Below are positions 16,659 through 25,739 of a DNA stretch of 64,000 nt, in pieces; position 1 is the first letter of the stretch, and each line of letters begins with the position of its first letter. The stretch spans positions 679,182-743,181 of the forward strand of contig LM994670.1 in assembly GCA_000753455.2 (NCBI GenBank). Direction: 5' to 3'. Origin of the DNA: Clostridium jeddahitimonense. GTDB taxonomy: Bacteria > Bacillota > Clostridia > Clostridiales > Clostridiaceae. The translations under genes and the position numbers were made by a program. The notes under the pieces are model-generated. The model was given only the letters and a program-made list of their open reading frames with translations, had not been told where the DNA came from and did not search any database.

Positions 16659-17696
16659 TTAAAGGGTCCTCCATCTATCAGAGTTTTTTTCTCTTCTTAT
16701 AGTATAAGTAATGTAGTTAGATATTTCTGAGTATCCTGGAATTTTCTTTATACATACTGAAAATTTAGAGGAGAAGGATTTTAAAGCAGTAGGTATTAGT
16801 TTGATAGCTTTATTGAATAGTTCCAATGGATTTAGATATTTATCTTTATCTCTCATCATATTTAATGTATCTATAGCTGCTTCGGAACATTCGTCTACTA
16901 TATCATTTATACTTTCTTTTATTGATTCATCAAAATCAGCAGGGTAAGAAACTTCAAGAACTATTCTATAGGAAGTTACTCTTGTTTTTTTACAAGGAAT
17001 TTTACTTTGAACATTATTACCTTCGACTACTCCAATAGTTTCAACTAAATAATCATTTTTAGTTTCAGGAATATCTATATAAGCTAGGGTTTTACTATAA
17101 ATTTCCCTTACATCGGATAAAGAAAATTCTTGCTTAGTTGATTCATACTCAACTTCAGCACTTCTAGTAAAAGCAGGATTTTCGCAATCACAATTATCAT
17201 TAGCTCTATAACAAACAAAAGAATCAATTCTTCTTAAATCTACACCAAAATAAGCCCATGTTCTACCCATCCATCTAAAACCTGATACAGAGCGGCTATC
17301 AAGATTTAATAAATAAGACCAATAGCTTCTACCACTAGTTTCCCAAATGTATGTGAACTTATAAAGACAAAAACTTATAGATCCAGGACTTACAGCCTTG
17401 GTAGATGGACTTTTACCATCTTTACCTTTTTCTGAACCGGAAAGCTTTTGAACACCTTTATCCTCTTTACTAGGTATATAATTTGGAGGACCACCTTGGG
17501 GGCCACCAAAGTTTCCAGGAGCACCAGGTGGTGGTGGCGGAGTATTTCCCGGGAAAAATGGTATGTTCGGATTAGGGAAAAAAGGAGGACCTTGTCTATT
17601 AAGCTCTTCGTATGGTAGGAGCGTAAATTCAAAATTTACACTGTCAGTATCTTTGTTTTTATCTTTAGATTCATAATATTCTCTATCTTCTTTCAT
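16659..17696 (-). CDS. Hypothetical protein with proline/glycine-rich N-terminal region
   Basis: I do not recognise a family. The 345-residue product has an acidic first 30 residues, then a Pro/Gly/Asn-rich low-complexity stretch (about 34-72, with GNTPPPPPGAPGNFGGPQGG), a charged spacer (about 75-100) and a folded-looking domain of about 240 residues rich in Tyr, Ser and Trp. That domain has a Cys cluster NDNCDCENP near residue 168. No signal peptide or membrane segment is visible. Such a low-complexity head joined to a globular domain recalls surface, coat or extracellular-matrix proteins, but no function can be assigned. It is a single gene, convergent with the phosphate transporter. Confidence 0.72.
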   Translation of the reverse strand: MKEDREYYESKDKNKDTDSVNFEFTLLPYEELNRQGPPFFPNPNIPFFPGNTPPPPPGAPGNFGGPQGGPPNYIPSKEDKGVQKLSGSEKGKDGKSPSTKAVSPGSISFCLYKFTYIWETSGRSYWSYLLNLDSRSVSGFRWMGRTWAYFGVDLRRIDSFVCYRANDNCDCENPAFTRSAEVEYESTKQEFSLSDVREIYSKTLAYIDIPETKNDYLVETIGVVEGNNVQSKIPCKKTRVTSYRIVLEVSYPADFDESIKESINDIVDECSEAAIDTLNMMRDKDKYLNPLELFNKAIKLIPTALKSFSSKFSVCIKKIPGYSEISNYITYTIRREKNSDRWRTL

Positions 17697-17857
17697 TACA
17701 TACTCCTAATATATTTATCCACAATTATTATATTAATAAGAGAAAGTTTTGTTACAAATTTATATGATTATATTGAGATATATTTCGAAATAAATACTAC
17801 CATTAAAGCAATATATGGTAAAATTAATATAAATAAATTTATTAAGGGGGAATGTGA

Positions 17858-18421
17858 ATGAAAAAGAGTATGCAAGAATTTATAGGTATTACTATAGTAA
17901 TTATTGTTTTGTTTTTAGGGATCGCAGGGATATCATCATTAGATAAGAATAAGATAGATTCAGAGACTGTAGGAAAGTTTAAAATTTACTCTAAAGATAT
18001 TAATACTGATAAAGAAATAATTGTTGAAGAGTTTGGGTTTTATAAAGATGTAGATACGGTAGAGAAGAGATTAAATATAATCGCTAGTAATTTATCGGAT
18101 AGTCAATTTAAAAATTTACCTATAGAACTTATTGGAATTGAGAAGATAGACGGGAAAAAGGTAGCTACATTTAATTTGAAGGAGAATGAAGAAAATTTAA
18201 ATAAACCAGATTGGAGTGAATACTCAGAGCCAAGTTGGGCAAATAATTTTTTTCAGGGGTCAGCAGGTGGAGGATGGACTTGTTATACACTGCAAACCAC
18301 TATGTTACAACCAGATTATGATGGAGAATGGATTGATGGAGTAAGATTTTTATATAATGGAGAAGAAAACAAGTATTTTCAACATATAGAAGGCCTTGAT
18401 AGGATAAAATATAGATATTAA
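17858..18421 (+). CDS. Hypothetical membrane-anchored extracytoplasmic protein
   Basis: A 187-residue protein with an N-terminal signal anchor (about residues 9-27, IGITIVIIVLFLGIAG) and an extracytoplasmic domain. The domain contains a pattern (IDGKKVATFNLKE, later a WTCYTLQTTMLQPDYDGEWIDGVRFL-type stretch with position-conserved aromatic residues) that loosely resembles GerMN-like lipoprotein domains; this is a weak impression only. RBS AAGGGGGA precedes the start. The acyltransferase gene starts 5 nt after its stop, suggesting one transcript. Confidence 0.7.
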   Translation: MKKSMQEFIGITIVIIVLFLGIAGISSLDKNKIDSETVGKFKIYSKDINTDKEIIVEEFGFYKDVDTVEKRLNIIASNLSDSQFKNLPIELIGIEKIDGKKVATFNLKENEENLNKPDWSEYSEPSWANNFFQGSAGGGWTCYTLQTTMLQPDYDGEWIDGVRFLYNGEENKYFQHIEGLDRIKYRY

Positions 18422-18426
18422 GTTAG

Positions 18427-19461
18427 ATGGAGGCTAAAGCTATTAGGAATAATAATTGTATAGATTTAACTAGATTTATTTGTGCAATTCTTGTACTAGG
18501 GGTCCACTTTATAAGTGATTATGGATATAACAATATTAATTTCATTTTATCACAAGGTATAGGTAGGGTTGCAGTTCCTTTCTTTTTCATAACATCTGGA
18601 TATTTTTTAGCTAATAAAAGTGGTGACACTATAAAAATTCAGAACTATTTATTTAAAATTATTAGGATATACATTCTCTGGTCAGTGCTATATTTTCCTT
18701 ATGAAATATATATGTGGAAATTAAATAGTGAAAATATTATGCTAGACATATTGATTTATATAAAAAAATTCTTTTTAATAGGTTCATTTATTCATTTATG
18801 GTACTTATTAGCTGTTATAATTGCAGTGATAATAATAGAAGCTCTACTTAAAAAATTTTCTATTGATAAAATAATTGTTATAGGTTTTAGCTTATATATA
18901 TTAGGGGTGTTAGGAGATGGATATTATAACGTTTTAGTAAATACACCTTTAATTAAGAGAATATATGATTTGTATTTGTCGTTATTAGAAACTACAAGAA
19001 ATGGTTTGTTTTTTGGTTTATTTTTTATAAGCTTAGGATATTTTATAAATATAAAAAGAGTAGTAATAAAAAAATCTATAAGTTTAGTTTGCTTAATAAT
19101 TAGCTTGTTTTGTATGATAATAGAAATATATTTTATGAAAAATAATAATTTGATGTTAGATTATAATATGTATATATCCATAATTCCTACTACATTTTTT
19201 TTGTTTAATTTAGTAAAAGAAATACAGCTTAAAGATAATACAATTTATCCAATGTTAAGAAATATGAGTGTTACAGTTTTTCTTATACAGTTTATGTTCA
19301 ATGGGATTTCTTTATTTATTATTTCTTTTTTAGAAGAATATAACTTTATAACTAGTGAGTGGATTAGATTTATATTTATAGCTATATCATCCACTATATT
19401 TTCATATTTACTTATAAAGGTTAAAAATAAATATAAAAGAATATTAAGAGAAGGTAGCTAA
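18427..19461 (+). CDS. Acyltransferase family 3 membrane protein
   Basis: A 344-residue integral membrane protein with about ten hydrophobic segments. The N-terminal motif NCIDLTRFICAILVLGVHF (near residue 11) and RVAVPFFFITSGYFLANK (near 45) are typical of the acyltransferase 3 family, which acetylates or otherwise acylates surface sugars. The start is uncertain: ATG at 18427 has no clear Shine-Dalgarno, and a GGAGG lies just inside the frame (18428-18432). Translation may be coupled to the gene 5 nt upstream. A terminator overlaps its stop codon. Confidence 0.87.
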   Translation: MEAKAIRNNNCIDLTRFICAILVLGVHFISDYGYNNINFILSQGIGRVAVPFFFITSGYFLANKSGDTIKIQNYLFKIIRIYILWSVLYFPYEIYMWKLNSENIMLDILIYIKKFFLIGSFIHLWYLLAVIIAVIIIEALLKKFSIDKIIVIGFSLYILGVLGDGYYNVLVNTPLIKRIYDLYLSLLETTRNGLFFGLFFISLGYFINIKRVVIKKSISLVCLIISLFCMIIEIYFMKNNNLMLDYNMYISIIPTTFFLFNLVKEIQLKDNTIYPMLRNMSVTVFLIQFMFNGISLFIISFLEEYNFITSEWIRFIFIAISSTIFSYLLIKVKNKYKRILREGS

Positions 19462-19480
19462 GTATAGAGCTACCTTTTTA
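19451..19480 (+). terminator. Rho-independent terminator overlapping the stop codon
   Basis: AAGGTAGCT (19451-19459) pairs with AGCTACCTT (19468-19476), then a T run. The stem contains the last sense codons and stop of the acyltransferase gene. Confidence 0.85.
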
Positions 19481-19509
19481 TTTTATTTCAAAGAATGAAG
19501 ATTTGAATA

Positions 19510-19541
19510 TTAAGGTAAACTTAAGATTAAATAAATTAATA
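19510..19541 (+). promoter_or_regulatory. Candidate response-regulator site before the HlyD/MacB operon
   Basis: TTAAG occurs twice 11 bp apart (19510 and 19521), followed after CTTAAGATT by 7 nt and a TTAATA box. Spacing and core match the stronger GTTAA-N6-GTTAA promoters at 28665-28770, with weaker bases. It is about 60 bp upstream of the efflux adaptor gene. Moderate to low certainty. Confidence 0.4.
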
Positions 19542-19599
19542 GTTAATTCAACTCTAATAAAATATGTTTATCTTTAGAAAGAAGGGTTGATGATTAAAT

Positions 19600-21168
19600 A
19601 TGAATAAAAATAAAGTGAAAAGTCTTGTTAAAAAATATAAAAAAGGGATTATCGCAATAGGACTTATTATAGCTATTGGTGGTGGAATAATTCTTATTAA
19701 GTTAAAGGGGAATTCTACTAGTGAATTAAATAGTATAGGAGATTATGTTCGTACAGTTAGCTTAGAGAAAAGTAGCATTTATGATTCTATTGCTGTAAAT
19801 GGAAAAATTGAAAGTGCTGAAGTAACTAGTGTAACTAGTGCCTTAGCAGAAAAAATAAAAACTGTTAATGTTAAGGTTGGGGATTTGGTGAAAAAAGGTG
19901 ATATTATTGCAGTATTAGATGATACATCTATAAAAAAGGAAATAGAAAATAAGAAACAAGAAATATCATCTGAAAGGCAAAGATTAAAGTCAAGTTATGA
20001 TAAAGCTGTTAATAGTTTAAATACGGCTAAATCCAACAAAGCTATAAGTTTAGCAGAGCAAGATAAACTAGTAGGAATAGCGAAGCAAAACTTAGATTCA
20101 GCAAACAATGAATTAGAAACTTATAAAGAAAGCTTTCAAAGTGAGGAATCTAAATACAACACTATGCTTGGTGCAATAAGAGAAAAGAAAGAAGCTTATG
20201 ATAAGTCTGTTTCAACTAGGGACAATTTATATAATATATGGATAAATGCAGGCGGAAAAACAGATTCAAAGGAGTATGAAGAATATAAAAAGTCTCAAGA
20301 GGATCTAACTTTAAAAGAAGCTGAATTAGAACAGGCTAAGGGTTTATATGATTATGATAGAATTACAGAAAGTTATAATAGTGCATTTGAAAAGTATAAT
20401 GGAAAACTTACTAGTAAACAAAATGCTCAAAATGAATATGACTCAGCTGTATCAACCAGAGCTAAAACTATAAATAGTGATGATTCAGAAATTGCAACAT
20501 TAAATGAAAATATTAAAGAAATAGATACTCAAATACAAAAGTTAGATAAAAACGATGAATTAAAAGCGTTAGAGGAGAAGCTAACTAAAACAGTATTAAA
20601 GGCTGAATCCGATGGGAAGATTACTGAGTTAAAAGCTACAGTAGGAAGTATGACGGAAGGAGTAATAGCTACAATTCAATCTATGGACAAGCTAATAATA
20701 ACAGTTAACATACCAGAATATGATATTACAAAAGTTACTGTAGGAATGAAGGCTAAAATATCTAGTGACTCATTGGCAGATAAAATAGAAGGTGAGTTAG
20801 TAAGAATTTCTCCAACAGCAAGCCAAGCAGAGAACAATAGTGGTTTTTCAGCTGATATATCAGTAAGTAATTCTAAGGGATTATTTATAGGAGCAAAAGC
20901 AAAAGCGGAGATAATTATATCAAGTAAAGAAAATGTTTTTGTTGTTCCTCTAGATGCTGTAAGTGGTGAAGGAGAAGAAAGTAAAATTTCTATTAAAAAT
21001 GAAACAGGGGAATTTAAAGAAGTTAAAGTTACTACTGGAATGAAAAATGATTATTATATTGAAGTAAGTGGAGATCAGCTTAAGGAGGGTGTAGAAGTAA
21101 AAGCTAACATAAACTTAGAAGAGATGGATATCAATAATATGGAACCTGTGATAAATGGAGGTTTTTAA
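19600..21168 (+). CDS. HlyD/RND-type efflux adaptor protein
   Basis: Membrane-fusion (adaptor) subunit of a MacAB-like exporter, 522 residues. It has an N-terminal membrane anchor (about residues 17-34), a biotinyl-lipoyl-like half (VNVKVGDLVKKGDIIAVLDD near residue 88-107), a long coiled-coil hairpin (about 115-330), the second lipoyl half (KAESDGKITELKATVGSM near 335) and a beta-barrel/C-terminal region with FVVPLDAV. In Gram-positives such adaptors work with a MacB-like permease to export peptides or lipophilic compounds. The ATPase gene starts 5 nt after the stop. Confidence 0.9.
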   Translation: MNKNKVKSLVKKYKKGIIAIGLIIAIGGGIILIKLKGNSTSELNSIGDYVRTVSLEKSSIYDSIAVNGKIESAEVTSVTSALAEKIKTVNVKVGDLVKKGDIIAVLDDTSIKKEIENKKQEISSERQRLKSSYDKAVNSLNTAKSNKAISLAEQDKLVGIAKQNLDSANNELETYKESFQSEESKYNTMLGAIREKKEAYDKSVSTRDNLYNIWINAGGKTDSKEYEEYKKSQEDLTLKEAELEQAKGLYDYDRITESYNSAFEKYNGKLTSKQNAQNEYDSAVSTRAKTINSDDSEIATLNENIKEIDTQIQKLDKNDELKALEEKLTKTVLKAESDGKITELKATVGSMTEGVIATIQSMDKLIITVNIPEYDITKVTVGMKAKISSDSLADKIEGELVRISPTASQAENNSGFSADISVSNSKGLFIGAKAKAEIIISSKENVFVVPLDAVSGEGEESKISIKNETGEFKEVKVTTGMKNDYYIEVSGDQLKEGVEVKANINLEEMDINNMEPVINGGF

Positions 21169-21173
21169 ATAAT

Positions 21174-21902
21174 ATGAAGAATGTAAATAATATAGAGCCT
21201 CTAATAGATATGAGTAAAATAGTTAAGAAATATTATATTGGACAACCTAATGAGCTAGAAATTTTACATGGAATAGATTTAAAGGTTTATCCAGGAGAAT
21301 TTGTAGCTATAGTAGGGGAATCAGGTTCAGGTAAATCTACACTTATGAATATTATAGGAGCACTTGATAAAGCTACGGAAGGTGAGTATTTTTTAGAAGG
21401 TGTAGATCTTAAAAAGTGTCCAGATGAAGAGATGAGTAAAATACGAAATGAGAAGATAGGATTTGTATTTCAAAACTTCAATCTTATAGGACGTACTAGT
21501 GCAATCAAGAATGTTGAATTACCAATGCTTTATGCTGGAATGCCACCTAAGAAAAGAACAGAAAGAGCAGGTAAGTTATTAGATATGGTTGGGATGAAGG
21601 AAAGAGGCAATCATCAACCTAATGAATTATCAGGAGGACAAAAGCAAAGAGTTGCTATTGCTAGGAGTTTAGCTAATAATCCTGCAATTATATTGGCAGA
21701 TGAACCTACAGGAGCTTTAGATAGTGAGACAAGTAGAACTGTGATGGATATTTTTCATGAATTAAATAGAAAACAAGGTAAGACTATAGTTCTAATAACA
21801 CACAGCAAAGAATTAGCAGAAGAATGCCCAAGGGTTGTTACTATTAAAGATGGACATGTAATAGGTGACAGAGAAGGGAGAGCTTATAATGGGGATAATT
21901 GA
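21174..21902 (+). CDS. ABC transporter ATP-binding protein, MacB/LolD type
   Basis: A 242-residue ATPase with Walker A GESGSGKST (near residue 50), Q-loop FVFQNFNLIGRT, signature ELSGGQKQRVAIARSLANNP (near 150), Walker B IILADEPTGALDSETS (near 170) and the H-loop ITHSKE. The ADEPTGALD form is typical of MacB/LolD/FtsE-type ATPases. It lies between the adaptor and the permease genes and overlaps the permease by 14 nt. Confidence 0.93.
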   Translation: MKNVNNIEPLIDMSKIVKKYYIGQPNELEILHGIDLKVYPGEFVAIVGESGSGKSTLMNIIGALDKATEGEYFLEGVDLKKCPDEEMSKIRNEKIGFVFQNFNLIGRTSAIKNVELPMLYAGMPPKKRTERAGKLLDMVGMKERGNHQPNELSGGQKQRVAIARSLANNPAIILADEPTGALDSETSRTVMDIFHELNRKQGKTIVLITHSKELAEECPRVVTIKDGHVIGDREGRAYNGDN

Positions 21903-23166
21903 AAATATAAAACTGGCTATTAATAGTTTATTTGCAAACAAGATGCGTTCAGTGCTTACTATGTTAGGAATAATTATAGGTATAGGATCTGTAATTGCAA
22001 TTGTGACAGTTGGAGATTCTTTAGCTAGTTCCATAACTAGCGAAATGTCTGGAGTTGGAGCTAGAAATATACATCTTGGGTTAGAGCAAAAGGATTTTGG
22101 AACTGAAGATGAAGAAGTTGTATATGAATATTATGAAATTCAAGAAAAAGATTATATAACAAATGATATGATAGATGATTACAAAGAAATGTTTAAAAAG
22201 GATATTTCAGCAATATCTCTTGTAGAGGATGTAGGAAGTAATAAGCTTACTAACGGAAAAAATAAAGCTGAAGTTTCAATAAAGGGAATTAATAAAGATT
22301 ATTTTAATGTAGAAAAAATTAATATTTTACAAGGTAGATTTATTAATGATGATGATATAGTGAATACTAGATATGTCGCAGTGGTAAGTGATAAATTTGT
22401 AGATAAATACTTTGGTGGTAAATTTACATATGAAGAAGTTTTAGGACAAAGTTTTGAAATTACTTTAGAAAATAATATAATACGTATATATATAAGTGGA
22501 GTATATGAATATGTAAAAAATGATGGTGAAGTATCATTTGATAGTAATGGAGAAGAATTAACTAATTTATTTATACCAATATCAACAGCTAAAAAGATAT
22601 CAAAAAAGCCAGAAGGATATATGAATGCAACAATATTACCATCTACAGAAGCTGATATAGATAGTTTACTTTTAAATACAAATCAGTTTTTTGGAAGCTT
22701 CTATAATCGTAATTCAAAGGTAACAGCTATGGCTTATAGTATGGAATCAATGATGAAATCAGTTAATAAGATGCTAGATAGTGTAAAACTTGCCATAAGT
22801 GGAGTAGCAGCAATTTCGCTTCTTGTAGGTGGTATAGGAGTTATGAACATAATGATGGTTTCTATTACGGAAAGAACTAAGGAGATAGGTATTAGAAAAG
22901 CATTAGGTGCAAGGGGAAAAGTGATATTACTACAATTTATAATAGAAGCAGTAATAATCTGTCTTATAGGTGGAATTATAGGAATATTAACAGGTATGGG
23001 ATTAGGTACAATAATAACCACTATTTTAGGAAAGGCAGTCAAGCCTAATGTACAAGCTATATTCTATGCAGTTACGTTCTCTATGGCAATAGGAGTATTT
23101 TTTGGATATTATCCAGCAAGTAAAGCTGCAAAGATGAATCCTATAGATGCGTTAAGATATGAATAG
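21889..23166 (+). CDS. MacB-like ABC transporter permease
   Basis: A 425-residue permease with one N-terminal membrane helix (MLGIIIGIGSVIAIVTVG), a large extracytoplasmic domain (about residues 50-285) and three C-terminal helices including GGIGVMNIMMVSITERTKEIGIRKALGA, the hallmark of MacB/FtsX-type permeases. An in-frame GTG at 21865 is possible, but the ATG at 21889 has GAAGGGAG about 9 nt upstream and the usual MGIIENIKLAI start. With the adaptor and ATPase it forms a mechanotransmission-type efflux system; the following two-component system may sense its substrate. Confidence 0.92.
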   Translation: MGIIENIKLAINSLFANKMRSVLTMLGIIIGIGSVIAIVTVGDSLASSITSEMSGVGARNIHLGLEQKDFGTEDEEVVYEYYEIQEKDYITNDMIDDYKEMFKKDISAISLVEDVGSNKLTNGKNKAEVSIKGINKDYFNVEKINILQGRFINDDDIVNTRYVAVVSDKFVDKYFGGKFTYEEVLGQSFEITLENNIIRIYISGVYEYVKNDGEVSFDSNGEELTNLFIPISTAKKISKKPEGYMNATILPSTEADIDSLLLNTNQFFGSFYNRNSKVTAMAYSMESMMKSVNKMLDSVKLAISGVAAISLLVGGIGVMNIMMVSITERTKEIGIRKALGARGKVILLQFIIEAVIICLIGGIIGILTGMGLGTIITTILGKAVKPNVQAIFYAVTFSMAIGVFFGYYPASKAAKMNPIDALRYE

Positions 23167-23253
23167 TTAAGCTATATAAAAGTAGTATGCAAAGTGATAT
23201 TATATTTATAGGATAAGCATTAAATACTTTGAAATCAAAATTGGAGGGAAGTT

Positions 23254-23952
23254 ATGAGAAATAAGATATTAATTGCTGAAGATGATGAAGATATAATTGG
23301 ATTATTAAAGCTATATTTAGAAAAAGAAAATTATGAGGTTATTTCTGCAACTAATGGTGAAGAAGCTTTAAAGTTGATTCAAAGTAATGATATTTCTGTT
23401 GCAATACTAGATATAATGATGCCTAAGTTAAATGGGTATGAGCTTACTAAAAAAATTAGGGAAATAGGAACTTTACCAATTTTAATACTTTCAGCTAGAA
23501 ATTTAGATAGCGATAAGATTTTAGGATTAGACTTAGGGGCTGATGATTATTTGACTAAACCTTTTAATCCTTTAGAAGTTGTGGCTAGGGTAAGATCTTT
23601 AATTAGACGTACTTATGACTATAAGAATGAAGAGGTAATAAAAGAAGATGAAATAGTTAGGGTAGGAAACGTAACCATAAATTCAGATACATTTATGGTA
23701 TATAAAGATAGCCAAGAAATTAAATTAACACCTACTGAATTTAAAATTTTAGCATTACTTATGAAATCGCCAGGAAGAGTCTTTACTAAAATTCAAATAT
23801 ATGAAAATGTAAATGGTGAATATTTTGAAAATGACGATAATACTATAATGGTTCATATGTATAAAATAAGAGAAAAGCTAGAGGATGACCCCAAAAATCC
23901 TATTTATATAAAGAATGTAAGGGGGTTAGGTTATAAGTTTGAAAAGGTATAA
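23254..23952 (+). CDS. OmpR-family response regulator
   Basis: A 232-residue regulator. The receiver has the acidic pair AEDDED at residues 8-13, phosphorylation Asp at 53 (ILDIMMPKLNG) and Lys in DDYLTKPFNP near 105. The winged-helix domain covers about 130-230 with LTPTEFKILALLMKSPGRVFTK and IRNVRGLGYKF-like C terminus. It follows the MacB-like operon by 87 bp and overlaps the kinase start by 14 nt. It is a good candidate for the factor that binds the GTTAA-N6-GTTAA repeats at 28665-28770. Confidence 0.94.
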   Translation: MRNKILIAEDDEDIIGLLKLYLEKENYEVISATNGEEALKLIQSNDISVAILDIMMPKLNGYELTKKIREIGTLPILILSARNLDSDKILGLDLGADDYLTKPFNPLEVVARVRSLIRRTYDYKNEEVIKEDEIVRVGNVTINSDTFMVYKDSQEIKLTPTEFKILALLMKSPGRVFTKIQIYENVNGEYFENDDNTIMVHMYKIREKLEDDPKNPIYIKNVRGLGYKFEKV

Positions 23953-25564
23953 GAAGAAGAAAAGAGGAAGTATTTTTTCTTTGCTAATAAGTAATTATAT
24001 TGCATTTACTGTAGCTATTGTTCTTACAGTAATGCTAATTACTTATTTGGGAATGTTATTATTTACAAAACAATTAAATATTCCAGTAGGGTTAACAGAA
24101 AAAGAACAAGAGTTATTATCAGAAGAGAAATATGATGAATTAAAGCTAAAAAAGATTGCAGGAGTAAATGGACAAATAGATATTTTAGACGAAAATAATA
24201 ATGTAATATATCATCTTGGTGACGGCTCTGTAATTAATAGATATTCTGAAAGAGAACTGAATTATATAAGGGAATATGATGGTAGTGGTGTATACACGTA
24301 TGCTTATAAATTTAGAAATAATGGAGAAGAATTAATACTACTTCTAAAGAATAAAAATTTATTTAATAATGAGTATTCTAATGATGTGGAATATGATGTT
24401 AGCTTAGTTGAGGTTATTGATAAAGATTTAAATGTTATTTATAGGGCTGGAGATGTAGAAGATACTTCATATTCCTCTTATACAAAAGAAGAGTTGGGGT
24501 ATTTATTAGGAACTTATCCAGAGAAATATGAGGTTTTGAAGTTTAGTTTTACTAATAAGTTAAATGAAAAAAGAACAATGATTATAAAAGAAGAAAGGAT
24601 AAATGAAGAGAGATTTCAAGAAAGATTAGATTTTTGGTCAGTAAGCTCAATAGTTACAGTTGGGATAGTATATATAATATGTACAATAATATTTGTAATG
24701 GCATTAAGAAAAAAAGTAAAAAGACCATTGGAAAAGTTAGAAGGGGCAATGTATTCTCTTGCAGAAGGTAAAAGCAGATCTATTATTGATTATAGTGGGC
24801 CTAAAGAATTTGTTCAAATATGTGATGCTTTTAATATTATGGTTAATAAGCTAGAAGATAGCGAAGTAGAAAAAGATAGATTGACTAATGATAAACAAAG
24901 AATACTTTCAGATATATCCCATGACTTAAAGACTCCAATAACTACTATACAAGGGTATTCTAAGGCTTTAGTGGATGGAGTTATATCAGAAGAGGATTTA
25001 AATAAATATTTAAAAATAATTTATACCAAGTCAACTAGATTAAATGAGCTTATTAATATGTTTTATGAATATAGTAAACTAGAACATCCAGATTTTCAAC
25101 TTATACTTAACGAGGTAGATTTAAGCGAATATTTTAGATCATACCTTGCAATTAAATATGAAGATATACTAGATACAGGATTTGATTTAGATGTTGATAT
25201 TCCAGATGAAGTATTGTTATGTAATATAGATAAGGTTCAATTCCTGAGAGTATTAGATAATCTTTTAGGAAATGCGATCAAACATAATCCAAAAGGAACA
25301 ACAATATATTTTAAATTAATTAGAGAAAAGTATAATTATAAAATCATACTAGCTGATAATGGTGTAGGGATCTCAGAGGAGATTGCTAAAAATATTTTTG
25401 ATGCATTTACTGTAGGGGATGAATCTAGGACAAATAAAGAAGGTTCAGGATTAGGTCTTGCTATTGTTAAAAAGATAGTTGAAATGCATAAAGGAAACAT
25501 AAGGCTAAAGGTAAGCAATGATAAAGAATATGCCACTATATTTGAAATAATAATACCTAAATAG
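23939..25564 (+). CDS. Sensor histidine kinase
   Basis: A 541-residue membrane kinase with a Lys/Arg-rich start, first helix at about 15-42, an extracellular domain of about 180 residues, second helix near 235-258, HAMP linker, phospho-acceptor His at 328 in ISHDLKTPITTIQGYSKAL, N-box DNLLGNAIKHN, and G-boxes ADNGVGIS and EGSGLGLAIVKK. The start is a TTG at 23939 inside the end of the regulator gene; AAGGGGG is about 13 nt upstream, so the true start is not certain. It is cognate to the regulator at 23254. Confidence 0.92.
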   Translation: MKRYKKKKRGSIFSLLISNYIAFTVAIVLTVMLITYLGMLLFTKQLNIPVGLTEKEQELLSEEKYDELKLKKIAGVNGQIDILDENNNVIYHLGDGSVINRYSERELNYIREYDGSGVYTYAYKFRNNGEELILLLKNKNLFNNEYSNDVEYDVSLVEVIDKDLNVIYRAGDVEDTSYSSYTKEELGYLLGTYPEKYEVLKFSFTNKLNEKRTMIIKEERINEERFQERLDFWSVSSIVTVGIVYIICTIIFVMALRKKVKRPLEKLEGAMYSLAEGKSRSIIDYSGPKEFVQICDAFNIMVNKLEDSEVEKDRLTNDKQRILSDISHDLKTPITTIQGYSKALVDGVISEEDLNKYLKIIYTKSTRLNELINMFYEYSKLEHPDFQLILNEVDLSEYFRSYLAIKYEDILDTGFDLDVDIPDEVLLCNIDKVQFLRVLDNLLGNAIKHNPKGTTIYFKLIREKYNYKIILADNGVGISEEIAKNIFDAFTVGDESRTNKEGSGLGLAIVKKIVEMHKGNIRLKVSNDKEYATIFEIIIPK

Positions 25565-25739
25565 TATTATTGCTCATAATAATATCATTAGGTAAGTAGT
25601 GAGATTATAAAATGGAAATTAATCACTAAAATAATGGTAATCTTAAAATTTGATTTTATACTTAATTTAGAGTAAAATTGTTATGTTTAATAGAAGTTAC
25701 TTTATTTTAATATAAAAAATATACTTATGAGGTGATTAT

